Assembly: GCA_028280115.1 (NCBI GenBank)
Contig: JANQMJ010000018.1
Coordinates: forward strand, 62,001 to 126,000
Source: Parvularculaceae bacterium
GTDB lineage: Bacteria; Pseudomonadota; Alphaproteobacteria; Caulobacterales; Parvularculaceae
Length of the DNA stretch: 64,000 nt
Direction of reading: 5' to 3'
Shown: piece after piece, positions 17,795-26,410 of the stretch
How positions within the stretch are numbered: position 1 is the first letter of the stretch
Layout: every line of letters begins with the position of its first letter
The notes under the pieces: generated by a model
What the model was told of the DNA's origin: nothing
Database searches by the model: none
Seen by the model: only the letters and a program-made list of their open reading frames with translations
Position numbers and translations under genes: made by a program

Positions 17795-18229
17795 TCAGCG
17801 CGCGGGCGGGGATTTTGAAAGCAGCCAGATCGCCCCGACGCCGACCAGCGCGTCGTAGATCAGGCAGGCGAATGCGTACCAGTCCGGGCTGTAACCGACA
17901 TCGAGCAAGAGGTGCAGCAAGTCGACGCCGCCATGGGCGAGGATCAGTACGCCGAGCAGCCAGGTCCTGTTCGACGCGAAAACGCCAAGGCCGGCGAAGA
18001 CAAAGCCAAGCGCAATCATCGATTCGACCAGCACGGCGGAAAGCTGCGGGCGGCCGACAAAATCCGCCGCTTCAAGACCCGCAATGGCGAAGCCGACGTA
18101 AATCCCGGCCATTACCATCAACTGAGCGTAGGCAAAGGCGGCGCGGCGCACCGGCGACAACATCGCCATAACGCCGATTGCCGCTGCGGCGAGCAACACG
18201 CTCGCGCCGATGAGGATGGGCCCCGTCAT
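17795..18229 (-). CDS. Small hypothetical membrane protein, four to five TM segments
   Basis: A 144-residue, strongly hydrophobic protein with helices at about 4-24, 30-50, 65-85, 90-108 and 118-138. I do not recognise a family. Polar motifs HGGVDLLHLLLD (99-110) and NRTW are the only conspicuous sequence features. It lies upstream of gabT on the same strand, separated by 70 bp, and next to another hypothetical membrane gene. Function unknown; location inner membrane. Confidence 0.6.
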   Translation of the reverse strand: MTGPILIGASVLLAAAAIGVMAMLSPVRRAAFAYAQLMVMAGIYVGFAIAGLEAADFVGRPQLSAVLVESMIALGFVFAGLGVFASNRTWLLGVLILAHGGVDLLHLLLDVGYSPDWYAFACLIYDALVGVGAIWLLSKSPPAR

Positions 18230-18293
18230 GGGCGTATGATTATCCTATTTTGCGAATATTCCGAACGCGTGTTTTCTTCATCCTGAGCGCGGT

Positions 18294-18839
18294 TCACGCA
18301 CCATGCTGGCCGGCCGTGCGCAGCCAGTTGAAGATTTTCGCAAACCAAGCAGGGCGAAGCGTCATCCACGTCGCAACGACGACGACGAGCAGGTTGGAAA
18401 TCGTGCTGCGCCACTCGATTATATAGTGGCGGACCGTTCCAAGGCTGCCATCCTCCATAGGGTCCTCGCCAGCCAGTTGGATAAACCACCACGCCAAATC
18501 AACAAGCAGCGACGGGCCGTGTTTCGCAAGGTAAAAACCGCCGATCAAAAAGCTGCCGATGGCGACGAGCAGCTCAGCGGATACGCTAATCTTGAATTCC
18601 GTTTCAGCTGGTTTGGGATAGACGCGACGCGCCAGAGAGGAGGCGGCGATCCAGGCGACCAGCCCTACGAAAAGCCAAGCGCCGGCAGTGAGGTAGTCCC
18701 GGGGTTGGAAAATGACAAACCCTTCCGACTCTTCAAACAAATAAAAGGGAACTTCAGCAATGATCAACAATCCTGATACAATGAATCCTGCCGCCCAGAG
18801 ACGGATGATGACGATCAGGACCGCATGAATTGGCGTCAT
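18294..18839 (-). CDS. Hypothetical membrane protein
   Basis: A 181-residue protein with hydrophobic spans at about 5-35, 50-70, 85-105 and 143-163. Composition is less GC-rich than its neighbours and includes many aromatic residues (WFIQLAGEDPMEDG). I see no catalytic motif and cannot name a family. Both sides are tight: 64 bp to the next gene downstream and 64 bp to the AmaB gene end upstream on the same strand. It may have arrived by transfer, judging from codon choice (CTA, ATA, GTA use), but this is weak evidence. Confidence 0.6.
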   Translation of the reverse strand: MTPIHAVLIVIIRLWAAGFIVSGLLIIAEVPFYLFEESEGFVIFQPRDYLTAGAWLFVGLVAWIAASSLARRVYPKPAETEFKISVSAELLVAIGSFLIGGFYLAKHGPSLLVDLAWWFIQLAGEDPMEDGSLGTVRHYIIEWRSTISNLLVVVVATWMTLRPAWFAKIFNWLRTAGQHGA

Positions 18840-18903
18840 ATTTGATGAACTCCCCTTCTATACCACTCATCTCGGCGAACGCTGGAATCTTATAGCAACA
18901 AAA

Positions 18904-20394
18904 CTAGGCGTCGAACTTCACGCCCTGGGCGAGCGGCAATTCGGACGAATAGTTCACCGTCTGGGTCTGCCGGCGCATATAGGCCTTCCAGGCGTCCGAG
19001 CCGCTTTCGCGCCCGCCGCCGGTTTCCTTCTCGCCGCCGAAGGCGCCGCCGATTTCCGCGCCCGAAGGGCCGATATTGACATTGGCGATGCCGCAATCGG
19101 AACCGCTGGCGGAAACGAACCGCTCCGCCTCCTGAACATCGCGGGTGAAGATGCAGGACGACAGCCCTTGCGCGACAGCGTTCTGCATGGCGATGGCCTC
19201 GTCGAGCGTGCCGTAACGGAAGACATAAAGGATCGGCGCGAAGGTCTCCTCCAGCGCGATGCCGCCATGCTCGGCGAGTTCGACAATCGCGGGCCGCACA
19301 TAATAGGCCTTGTCGCCCACATGCTCGCCGCCCGTGATCTTGCCGCCTTGGGCCTTGGCCCGATCGAGGGCGTAACGCATGCGCTCGAATGCGCCCTGAT
19401 CGATCAGCGGACCGACCAGGGTTTCCGGATCGAGGGGATCGCCGACCGTCAGGCTGGCGTAAGCTTTTTTGAGGCGCGATAGAACCTCGCTGTAGATTTT
19501 CTCGTGTACGAACAAACGCCGCAGCGAGGTGCAGCGCTGTCCGGCGGTCCCCGCGGCGGAAAAACAGACCGCGCGCGCCGCAAGATCGAGATCGGCCGTC
19601 GACGCAATCACGCCGGCATTGTTGCCGCCAAGCTCCAGCAGCGAACGGCCGAAGCGCGCGGCGACGCGCGGGCCGACCTCCCGGCCCATGCGGGTCGAGC
19701 CGGTCGCCGATAACAACGCGATGCGCGGATCGTCGACCAGCATCTCCCCGGCCTTGCGCGCGCCGATAACGACCGAAGACAATCCTTCCGGCGCATCGCC
19801 GAATTTCGCTGCGGCGCGTTTGAACAAGGCCTGAACCGCGAGCGCGGTCAGAGGGGTTTTTTCCGACGGTTTCCAGACCACCGGATCGCCGCAAACCAGC
19901 GCCAGGGCCGCGTTCCACGACCATACGGCGACGGGAAAGTTGAACGCGGAGATCACGCCAACGACCCCAAGGGGATGCCACGCCTCGCGCATGTGATGGC
20001 CCGGCCGTTCCGAAGCGATGGTCAGGCCGTAAAGCTGGCGCGACAGCCCGACGGCGAAATCGCAAATGTCGATCATCTCCTGGGCCTCGCCAAGGCCCTC
20101 GGAAAGGATCTTGCCGGTCTCGATGGAGACCAGCCGGCCGAGATCGTCCTTATGGGCGCGCAACGCCTCGCCAAACAGCCGGACAAGTTCGCCCCGGCGC
20201 GGCGCAGGAACATCGCGCCAAGCCAGAAACGCGGCCTGCGCGCCGGCGATCTTCGCCTCGACCGAGGCGGCGTCATCGACGGCGGCGCGTCCGATCTCCG
20301 AACCGTCGATCGGCGTGGCGACGGCGAGCACACCGTCCGTATACATCTTTTTATCGACGCCCAGAGAGGACATGAGTTTTGCAATGTCCGCCAC
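18904..20394 (-). CDS. amaB: L-aminoadipate-semialdehyde/P6C dehydrogenase (ALDH7, AmaB-like)
   Basis: A 496-residue aldehyde dehydrogenase of the antiquitin (ALDH7A1) family. Catalytic Cys288 sits in AGQRCTSLRR and the general base Glu254 in LLELGGNNA. The family-specific GHHMREAWHPLGVVGVISAFNFPVA block is present, as is IGPSGAEIGGAFGGEKETGGGRESGSDAWK near the end. These enzymes oxidise alpha-aminoadipic semialdehyde (from piperideine-6-carboxylate) to aminoadipate in lysine degradation. I chose GTG 20394 because a GAAGGAAG SD lies 5 bases upstream of it; TTG 20409 lacks one. The pathway product could continue to glutaryl-CoA, handled by GcdH at 44-45 kb. Confidence 0.92.
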   Translation of the reverse strand: MADIAKLMSSLGVDKKMYTDGVLAVATPIDGSEIGRAAVDDAASVEAKIAGAQAAFLAWRDVPAPRRGELVRLFGEALRAHKDDLGRLVSIETGKILSEGLGEAQEMIDICDFAVGLSRQLYGLTIASERPGHHMREAWHPLGVVGVISAFNFPVAVWSWNAALALVCGDPVVWKPSEKTPLTALAVQALFKRAAAKFGDAPEGLSSVVIGARKAGEMLVDDPRIALLSATGSTRMGREVGPRVAARFGRSLLELGGNNAGVIASTADLDLAARAVCFSAAGTAGQRCTSLRRLFVHEKIYSEVLSRLKKAYASLTVGDPLDPETLVGPLIDQGAFERMRYALDRAKAQGGKITGGEHVGDKAYYVRPAIVELAEHGGIALEETFAPILYVFRYGTLDEAIAMQNAVAQGLSSCIFTRDVQEAERFVSASGSDCGIANVNIGPSGAEIGGAFGGEKETGGGRESGSDAWKAYMRRQTQTVNYSSELPLAQGVKFDA

Positions 20395-20421
20395 GTTTTC
20401 TTCCTTCAAAATGGTCGCGCG

Positions 20422-21297
20422 CTACGCCGGATCATAACCGTAGGCGCGATAATCCTTTGCAAAGCACGCCTGCACCAACCCCATGGCTTCCGGATAGGAT
20501 TGCAGCATGCTTGTGGTTACTTTCGGCATCGGATCGTTTCGCCGAACCGGCATGTTTACGCCTTCGTTCAGCACAGTTTCAAATACGCCGGCGGAATCGT
20601 CTTTACGGTAATGATGGTCGGACTGCATAATCCTGTCCAGCTGCGCGGGCTCGACCGAAGTGAGACCGAACCGCTGTTCGACCATCGTGAACGCGTCCGG
20701 GAGATCCTCGACTCTGTAAATGATCAGCCGGTCGTCCAGTTCTTTTTCAATATCGGTATATTGAGGCGCAAGGTGACCATCGAGAAACGAAGAGTTTTCC
20801 TGCGCCAGCCATTTAAGATAGTCCATAAAGGAAACCCGAGCGTCGACATCGCCGGATGATCCGTAAAGCCATTTTATCAGTCGCCCGCGCCAGTAATGGC
20901 GCGGATATTCGGTGGATTCGAACTCCGCCTTGGCGCACAGCACGAGATATCCGCTGAAAGCGCGCGCGGCGGGATCGCGCACGAATTTAATCGCCGGCAT
21001 GTTGGGGTCGTGCAGCGCCTTTTTTACGTCGTCCGCATAGCCGGGACGCTTTTTGTAGACCTCTAGCTCATATCTATGCGCGAATTGATGATGGCGCAGA
21101 GCCTCGTCGAGCAGGCCGAGCTTGTCGAAGAACCATTTTAAAACCGTCGTGCTTCCCGCCTTTTGGCTCCAAAGAACGACGAACGGCATGCGGCGGTCGA
21201 ATAACGGAATTCGATTATACTGGTGAATGCCTGTGTTCTGGAAACGCGTTTGGTACCGCCGATACAACGCGCCGGTTATCTTTTTTCGTAACTGCAA
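20422..21297 (-). CDS. Sulfotransferase family protein
   Basis: A 291-residue PAPS-dependent sulfotransferase-like protein. The 5'-phosphosulfate loop is WSQKAGSTT (43-51), and the 3'-phosphate-binding block is KFVRDPAARAFSGY (104-117), including Arg107 and Ser115. No signal peptide or membrane span is evident. The substrate is unknown; such enzymes often sulfate cell-surface carbohydrates or lipids in marine alphaproteobacteria. The only plausible start is TTG 21297 (or later internal codons), so the start has low certainty. It lies 27 bp upstream of the amaB gene on the same strand, so both may share a transcript by proximity alone. Confidence 0.85.
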   Translation of the reverse strand: MQLRKKITGALYRRYQTRFQNTGIHQYNRIPLFDRRMPFVVLWSQKAGSTTVLKWFFDKLGLLDEALRHHQFAHRYELEVYKKRPGYADDVKKALHDPNMPAIKFVRDPAARAFSGYLVLCAKAEFESTEYPRHYWRGRLIKWLYGSSGDVDARVSFMDYLKWLAQENSSFLDGHLAPQYTDIEKELDDRLIIYRVEDLPDAFTMVEQRFGLTSVEPAQLDRIMQSDHHYRKDDSAGVFETVLNEGVNMPVRRNDPMPKVTTSMLQSYPEAMGLVQACFAKDYRAYGYDPA

Positions 21298-21384
21298 GGA
21301 AGCGCTCGCCCTTCAATTGACATTCCGCATTATTCGCACGGTCCAGAATTGAAGAAATCTCCAATTCGCCGTGTTGCGCGATTA

Positions 21385-22137
21385 CTACCCCCCGACCAAG
21401 CCCTTGAGCAAGGCGCCGACCCCGTAGGCGACGCCGGCGGCGATCATGCCGATACCGAGGGTCTCCAGCCCCGAACGCCACCACGGCGCTGTGGACCATT
21501 TCGACTTGAGCGCGCCGATGCCGAAAAACGTCGCTCCCGCCATGGCGGTCGCAATCGCAAGCGCATGGGACGCGCCGCCGAACAAAAACGGCGCCAGCGG
21601 CGCAGCGCCGCACACGAAAAAAGCAGCGAAGGTCACGAGACCGGCCTTGACCGGCGAACGATCGACCTTCGGCGCTCCATGTTCTTCCTCAAGCATGACC
21701 CGCACCCAGCGCTCGTGACTTTCGGTAATGATTTCCACTGCGCGTTCGAGATCGTCGCCTTCAAATCCCTTGGCCGCAAAAATCTGGCGCACCTCTTCTT
21801 TCTCCCCTTCGGGCGTAACCGCAATGTGGCGTATCTCCATTTCCCGCAGACGCTCATAATCGTCTTTTTCCGCCTTGACGCCGGAGTAATTTCCCGCGGC
21901 CATGGAAAAGCCGTCCGCAAGCAGATTGGCTGCGCCGAGAATAAGAATGACATTGGTGGAAAGCGACGCGCCGGCGACGCCGGCGACAATGGCGAAAGTG
22001 GTCACGGCGCCGTCAATGCCGCCGAAGACCCAATCGCGCAAATAGCTCGCGCGCGGTCCTTCCTGGAGCCGCGCAGCGATCGCCGTCGGCGAATGAGCGT
22101 GTTCGATTGTCGCCCGATCGGCGTTCGGGTCCATCAT
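21385..22137 (-). CDS. VIT1/CCC1 transporter family protein
   Basis: A 250-residue protein of the vacuolar iron transporter (VIT1/CCC1, DUF125) family. The conserved first helix reads RDWVFGGIDGAVTTFAIVAGVAGA (~34-57). The second helix has GAANLLADGFSMAAGNY, and an acidic cytosolic domain lies between them and the later helices (~90-160: EKDDYERLREMEI, ESHERWV). Three further helices fill 165-250. Family members transport Fe2+/Mn2+ across membranes; in bacteria they probably remove metal from the cytosol. It has an ATG doublet at 22137. No Fur- or Mn-type box is evident in the 22138-22288 upstream gap. Confidence 0.87.
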   Translation of the reverse strand: MMDPNADRATIEHAHSPTAIAARLQEGPRASYLRDWVFGGIDGAVTTFAIVAGVAGASLSTNVILILGAANLLADGFSMAAGNYSGVKAEKDDYERLREMEIRHIAVTPEGEKEEVRQIFAAKGFEGDDLERAVEIITESHERWVRVMLEEEHGAPKVDRSPVKAGLVTFAAFFVCGAAPLAPFLFGGASHALAIATAMAGATFFGIGALKSKWSTAPWWRSGLETLGIGMIAAGVAYGVGALLKGLVGG

Positions 22138-22242
22138 ATCTGGCGTTATGTGACGTTCCGCCGTGCACGGTCAATCATCGCTTCTGCATGTGACTATCAC
22201 TTACCGCTAAGTTTCGGGCATCGCGGCCAATCGAGAAGTCTG

Positions 22243-22264
22243 CCTCCCCCGCTTGCGGGGGAGG
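22243..22264. repeat. C/G-run hairpin repeat, third family member
   Basis: A perfect 10-bp stem (CCTCCCCCGC / GCGGGGGAGG) with a 2-base loop, followed by AAAAAT on the plus strand. It is nearly identical to 13677-13698 and similar to 13728-13749. It lies upstream of the VIT gene and downstream of the flaG-like gene terminator. Confidence 0.8.
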
Positions 22265-22288
22265 AAAAATACCGCGCAGTTTTGATGC

Positions 22289-22326
22289 AAAAAAAGTCCG
22301 GCGTCTGCTCGTCAGAACCGCCGGAC
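22289..22326 (-). terminator. Intrinsic terminator for the flagellin/flaG unit (minus strand)
   Basis: Read on the minus strand: arm GTCCGGCG (22326-22319), a 15-base loop, arm CGCCGGAC (22303-22296), then seven T residues (22295-22289). A perfect 8-bp GC-rich stem plus U tract is a textbook Rho-independent terminator. It lies ~25 bp after the flaG-like stop codon. Confidence 0.85.
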
Positions 22327-22348
22327 AGTCGGAGGAATCGCGTGATCT

Positions 22349-22729
22349 TTAAGCCTGTTCATCGAACGCAAGGCCCGCCATGACGTCTTCAGCGAGGCCG
22401 GCCGTCGCGCCGCTTTTCTCCAAAAGTTTCGCAAAATCAGCCGGCGGCCATTCGCGCACGACTTCGCCCGTTTCGACATCGATGGCGCGATATACGAATG
22501 TCATATCGGACTCCTGCCGGGCGATGGAAACCCGCGTGTTGGCGCCGACGGCGCGCTCCAAAATGGCGCGCACCATCTCGCGCTGATCGGCTTTGCGCGA
22601 TTCGGCCGCTTCGGCGTTTTGCAGCGCCGCCGCCGATGAGCGTTTTCTAGCCTCGGCAAGCGCGGTACTGCGCTGCGCCGGATCCAGGCCGGTTACGCGT
22701 TCGGTGTTTTGTCCAATCCTCGCATCCAT
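22349..22729 (-). CDS. FlaG-like flagellar protein
   Basis: A 126-residue protein with a helical N-terminal half (Ala/Arg-rich, 20-60). Its C-terminal half ends in VYRAIDVETGEVVREWPPADFAKLL, closely matching the FlaG signature (DxxTGEVIRxIPPE). FlaG proteins lie next to flagellin genes and affect filament length. The gene is 61 bp downstream of flagellin on the same strand and is followed by a strong terminator, so it is the last gene of the unit. The N-terminal half shows no cross-family features. I leave the symbol empty because FlaG naming varies among alphaproteobacteria. Confidence 0.72.
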   Translation of the reverse strand: MDARIGQNTERVTGLDPAQRSTALAEARKRSSAAALQNAEAAESRKADQREMVRAILERAVGANTRVSIARQESDMTFVYRAIDVETGEVVREWPPADFAKLLEKSGATAGLAEDVMAGLAFDEQA

Positions 22730-22790
22730 GGTCGCCGTCCCCGCCGCCCCTAGCCTGTCATAAGTTCAGGGGCGGCGATGAGCAGTCTTC

Positions 22791-23657
22791 CTAAGCGAAC
22801 AACGCCAAAATCGCATTCGGTGCGGCGTTGGCGATCGAAAGCGACTGGATCGCCAGTTGCTGCTGCACCTGCAGCGCCTGCAGGCGCGAGCTTTCGCGGG
22901 CAAGATCCGCATCGACAAGATTGCCGATGGAGATTTCAAGCGCATCCGAAACCCGGGTCAGGATGGTTTCTTGAAGATTCAACGCGTCCGATCCAGCAGC
23001 GAGCGCGCCAGTGGCGCGGCTGACATTGTCGATTGACGCTTCGATTGCGGCGATTTCAGCCTGGGCGACTTCGGTAATCGTTTCGTTTACCATGTCGCCG
23101 TCAAGGTCCTTCGCTGCAAAGACCGTCGTGTCGGTGCTAACCGTGACGTTGGCGCCGCCGACCGAAAGATCTTGAGCAGAGACGGTGATGGTCGTCGTTC
23201 CATCAATACCGGCGACAACCACGAGGTCGCCCGCGCCATTGGCGATCAGATTGCGGCCGCCGACTTCAGCCGTATCAACAACGCGGGTTATTTGCTCGCG
23301 CAGAGAAACATATTGGTTCTCCAGCACGGCCAAGTCTTCCGCCGTCAGGGAGGGATCGGCCGCCTGCGATGCTATGGCGCGCATTTCAACCAGAATGTCT
23401 GAAATTGATTCCGTTGCGGCGAGCGCGACGTCGACCGTGGAAACGCCGATTCGGAGGCCTTGCTGCACCGATTCGATAGATTTCAATTCGCCACGTTGCT
23501 TTTGCGCCAGGGCATAAAGCGCCGGATTGTCCTTGGCGCTTGAAACTTCAAGGCCGGTGGAAACGCGGCGCTGAACGTCTTCCAGACGCTCGCTGACGCG
23601 CGTAAGGGTTTGAAGCGCAATCAGAGCGCCGGGATTCGTGCTGACATTATTGACCAT
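22791..23657 (-). CDS. fljK: Flagellin (short, D0/D1-dominated)
   Basis: A 288-residue flagellin. The N-terminal D0/D1 block has NPGALIALQTLTRVSERLEDVQRRVSTGLEV, with the typical heptad pattern, and the C-terminal block has DALEISIGNLVDADLARESSRLQALQVQQQLAIQSLSIAN. The central portion (130-195) is a small beta-rich domain. The size matches short alphaproteobacterial flagellins (Caulobacter FljK/FlaG-type). ATG 23657 follows GGGAGAAGACCTG and is preferred; the frame stays open up to 24095, but that extension overlaps flaF and has no flagellin match. Co-located flbT/flaF control flagellin translation. Only one flagellin gene is present in this window. Confidence 0.93.
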   Translation of the reverse strand: MVNNVSTNPGALIALQTLTRVSERLEDVQRRVSTGLEVSSAKDNPALYALAQKQRGELKSIESVQQGLRIGVSTVDVALAATESISDILVEMRAIASQAADPSLTAEDLAVLENQYVSLREQITRVVDTAEVGGRNLIANGAGDLVVVAGIDGTTTITVSAQDLSVGGANVTVSTDTTVFAAKDLDGDMVNETITEVAQAEIAAIEASIDNVSRATGALAAGSDALNLQETILTRVSDALEISIGNLVDADLARESSRLQALQVQQQLAIQSLSIANAAPNAILALFA

Positions 23658-23914
23658 CAGGTCTTCTCCCTTTCTGGGGCTATGACGCGGCGATGTTTTT
23701 CGCCGACCCCCGCGCCGTCTCGCGCGCGGATGTATTAAGTTCAGCAAGGAGCGCGCCGGCTTAATCCGGCGGCAAGATTGATGAACGACCGACCCCAAAA
23801 GCCTCGCCGCGCAAGGCGCCTGCAAGTAACGATAACAGTTTGTAAACGGAGAAAGTGCTTGTCCGGGTTGAAATTGCCCGGCAGATTTTACCGGGCCAGG
23901 CAAAAACTGCCGCG

Positions 23915-24280
23915 CTAGGCCGGGCTCGGCTGCTTGCCCGCAAGACCATCCATGATAATACGGTTGATGTCGATCAGCGGATCGACGCTTTCGCGTTTGC
24001 GCACCACGTCGCTCGAATAGCTTGAAACCCAGCGGCTGAGCGCGATGATACGGGCGCGGGTTTCTTCCGGCAGGCCGTTTTCGTCGCGGGCGCAATCATT
24101 GGCGAGCGCGCCCCAGAGCGATCGATTAAAATGCAGCGCGTCGACCATGGCTTTCAGGTCCTCATGGCCGGTCCCGGCGGCCGCCATCAGCCCGCGGGTC
24201 GCCTTGACGAACGCCTGATATTCGGCGTCGCGGGCGTTGCCGCCGGCTCTTTGCGCGCGGGTGTAAGCTTCATGGGGCAT
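23915..24280 (-). CDS. flaF: Flagellar biosynthesis regulator FlaF
   Basis: A 121-residue helical protein starting MPHEAYTRAQ, with ARDAEYQAFVKATRGL and LHFNRSLWGALANDCA, standard FlaF features. In Caulobacter FlaF and FlbT post-transcriptionally control flagellin synthesis. The start is ATG 24280, inside the flbT 3' end (overlap 11 bp), giving translational coupling. A 257-bp gap separates it from flagellin. That gap has Gly/Cys-rich structure but no ORF, and probably holds the flagellin promoter and 5' UTR on which FlbT acts. Confidence 0.94.
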   Translation of the reverse strand: MPHEAYTRAQRAGGNARDAEYQAFVKATRGLMAAAGTGHEDLKAMVDALHFNRSLWGALANDCARDENGLPEETRARIIALSRWVSSYSSDVVRKRESVDPLIDINRIIMDGLAGKQPSPA

Positions 24281-24665
24281 GGACGAGTCTCGCTTCCTCA
24301 AAGACGATCAAATCGCGGCAGGCGCTCAGCGCCTTGTAGAATTCGCCGTTCGCCACATGGGCGGCGAGCGTGGCGCAGGTCGCAAGCGCCTTGCGGTCGC
24401 TGACGACGTCGGCGAATTCGGTCAGGCGCCGTTCATACTCGTCGTACATGTCCTCATGGGTCGCGGGATCGAGATACATCATCATGATCGGCAGGTAGAT
24501 GCGCCTTGCCGGGGTCGTTGCTTGCTCGGGCTGGATGATATCGCTCTCGCGCAGAACCCGGGCCTGATTCTCAATGACAAGGCTCGACCGGCGATCGCCG
24601 TTCACGATCACCGCGCCGTTGATAGCGGCCCGTTCGCCGGGCTTGAGGGTCAGTTTGAGCGCCAT
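24270..24665 (-). CDS. flbT: Flagellar biosynthesis repressor FlbT
   Basis: A 131-residue protein beginning MALKLTLKPGERAAINGAVIVNG, the conserved FlbT N-terminus, and continuing with LPIMMMYLDPA and DLIVFEEARLV. FlbT binds the 5' untranslated region of flagellin mRNA and triggers its decay until the hook is finished. The start is ATG 24665 with GAGGA 5 bases upstream. It is the first gene of flbT-flaF-flagellin-flaG. The upstream region, 24666-24811, is divergent from the PYROXD2-like gene and probably holds both promoters. Confidence 0.95.
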   Translation of the reverse strand: MALKLTLKPGERAAINGAVIVNGDRRSSLVIENQARVLRESDIIQPEQATTPARRIYLPIMMMYLDPATHEDMYDEYERRLTEFADVVSDRKALATCATLAAHVANGEFYKALSACRDLIVFEEARLVHAP

Positions 24666-24811
24666 TGCATCCTCTTCGTCCCCAGCGTACACCGCTCATG
24701 GTTAATGAAGCTTTGGCGCGCAGGTTTAAAACGACTCGTGACAATCGCCGTTTTCCGAACCGGACGGTCAAATCGCGCCGAGCCTTTTTTCATCCGCAAG
24801 GCTGACGCGTC

Positions 24812-26410
24812 TTGAGCGAGCCCGACGTCCTCATCATCGGCGCAGGCCATAATGGACTCGTATGCGCCTCTTATCTCGCCGAAGCGGGGCTCAAGGTCCG
24901 CATGGTGGAGCGGCGCAGCGTCGTGGGCGGCGCGGCGGTGACCGAGGAGTTCCATCCCGGTTTTAAAAACTCCGTGGCCAGCTACGCCGTCAGCCTGCTC
25001 AATCCCAAGGTCATCGCCGATCTCGATCTTTACGCCAACGGCCTTGCGCTGGTTGAACGGTCCATGCCGAATTTCTGGCCGCTGGGAACCGCGCCCGGGG
25101 CGTATCTTAAATTCACCTACGACCGGGCCGAAATGCAGGCTGAATTCGCGCGCCATTCGCAGCGCGACGCCGACGCCCTTCCCGCCTATGCGGATGCGAT
25201 CGAGCGCGCGGCGGCGGTTTTGCGCGGTCTCGTCCTGGAAACCCCGCCCAATCTCGGCGGCGGTTTGCGCGATATCTGGCGCACGATTAAAACCGGCGCC
25301 CGGCTGCGCCGGCTTAATGACGCCGACCGGCAAATGCTGCTCGACCTCTTCACCAAGCCGGCGGCGGAGTTCCTGGGGCGATGGTTCGAGCATCCGGCGA
25401 TCATCGGCGCCTTCGCCTTTGACGGGATCGTCGGCAGCTATGCGTCTCCCTATACGCCGGGCACGGCCTACGTGCTGCTCCATCATGTGTTCGGCGAACT
25501 CAACGGCAAGCCGGGCTATTGGGGTCACGCCATTGGCGGCATGGGCGCGATTACCCAGGCGATGCGGCGTATTGCGGAAAAGCGCGGCGTCGTCATAGAC
25601 ACCGATGCGCCGGTCAAGCGGGTGCTGGCGGAAGACGGTCGCGTCGTCGGCGTCGAACTGGAAAACGGAAATATCGTTCGCGCACGCATGGTCGCGGCCA
25701 ATGTCAATCCGAAACTCTTGTTTACAAAGCTCGTCGACGGCGACGCGCAGCCGCCGGCCTTTCACGCGCATATGGAAAACTACGCCTGCGCGTCGGGCGT
25801 TTTGCGGATGAATGTGGCGCTTAGCGAGCTTCCCGATTTTTCCTGCCTGCCGGGCAAGGACGCCGGCGACCACCACCGCTCAGGCATTATCTTCGGGCCG
25901 GACGTCGATTATCTCGACCGCGCCTATATGGACGCCTGCCGCGAGGGCTGGTCGCGCGCGCCGGTGATCGAAATGCAGATCCCCTCGACCATGGACGACA
26001 CGCTGGCGCCGTCGGGCAAACATGTGGCGAGTCTTTTCTGCCAGTATTTCGCGCCGGAACTGCCCGGCGGTCGTTCGTGGGACGACGCCCGAGAGGAAGC
26101 CGCCGACGTGATCATCGAAACAATCGACCGCTACGCGCCCAACTTCAAGAACAGCATTCTGGGCCGGCAGATTCTTTCGCCGCTCGATCTTGAGCGCGTT
26201 TTCGGATTGACCGGCGGGGATATCTTTCACGGCCGGCTGTCCCTCGACCAGATGTTTTCGGCGCGGCCGGCGCTTGGCTACGCCGATTACCGGACGCCGA
26301 TAAAAGGCCTTTACCTATGCGGCGCCGGCGCCCATCCCGGCGGCGGCGTCACTGGCGCGCCCGGCCACAATGCGGCGCGAGAGATCCTGCGCGATTTCAG
26401 GCGACGCTAA
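24812..26410 (+). CDS. PYROXD2-like FAD/NAD(P)-dependent oxidoreductase (phytoene desaturase-like)
   Basis: A 532-residue flavoprotein. The dinucleotide-binding motif is GAGHNG (10-15) at the N-terminus, followed by the Glu/Arg-rich tail of the fold (VERRSVVGGAAVTEE). The C-terminal FAD-binding block is GLYLCGAGAHPGGGVTGAPGHNAA. The overall pattern matches pyridine-nucleotide-disulfide oxidoreductase domain-containing protein 2 (PYROXD2) more than carotenoid CrtI. The start must be TTG 24812: an in-frame TGA sits 9 bases upstream and the Rossmann motif begins at residue 10. It runs head-on into the metalloprotease gene, overlapping it by 4 bp. Substrate is unknown. Confidence 0.85.
   Translation: MSEPDVLIIGAGHNGLVCASYLAEAGLKVRMVERRSVVGGAAVTEEFHPGFKNSVASYAVSLLNPKVIADLDLYANGLALVERSMPNFWPLGTAPGAYLKFTYDRAEMQAEFARHSQRDADALPAYADAIERAAAVLRGLVLETPPNLGGGLRDIWRTIKTGARLRRLNDADRQMLLDLFTKPAAEFLGRWFEHPAIIGAFAFDGIVGSYASPYTPGTAYVLLHHVFGELNGKPGYWGHAIGGMGAITQAMRRIAEKRGVVIDTDAPVKRVLAEDGRVVGVELENGNIVRARMVAANVNPKLLFTKLVDGDAQPPAFHAHMENYACASGVLRMNVALSELPDFSCLPGKDAGDHHRSGIIFGPDVDYLDRAYMDACREGWSRAPVIEMQIPSTMDDTLAPSGKHVASLFCQYFAPELPGGRSWDDAREEAADVIIETIDRYAPNFKNSILGRQILSPLDLERVFGLTGGDIFHGRLSLDQMFSARPALGYADYRTPIKGLYLCGAGAHPGGGVTGAPGHNAAREILRDFRRR

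Noticed and set aside
23658..23914. Sigma-54 promoter for flagellin
   Set aside because: I looked for TGGC-N8-TTGC spacing on the minus strand and found no properly spaced GG/GC pair; not called.
23658..24095. N-terminal extension of flagellin up to 24095
   Set aside because: It overlaps flaF, has no flagellin similarity, and ATG 23657 with an SD matches the family start.
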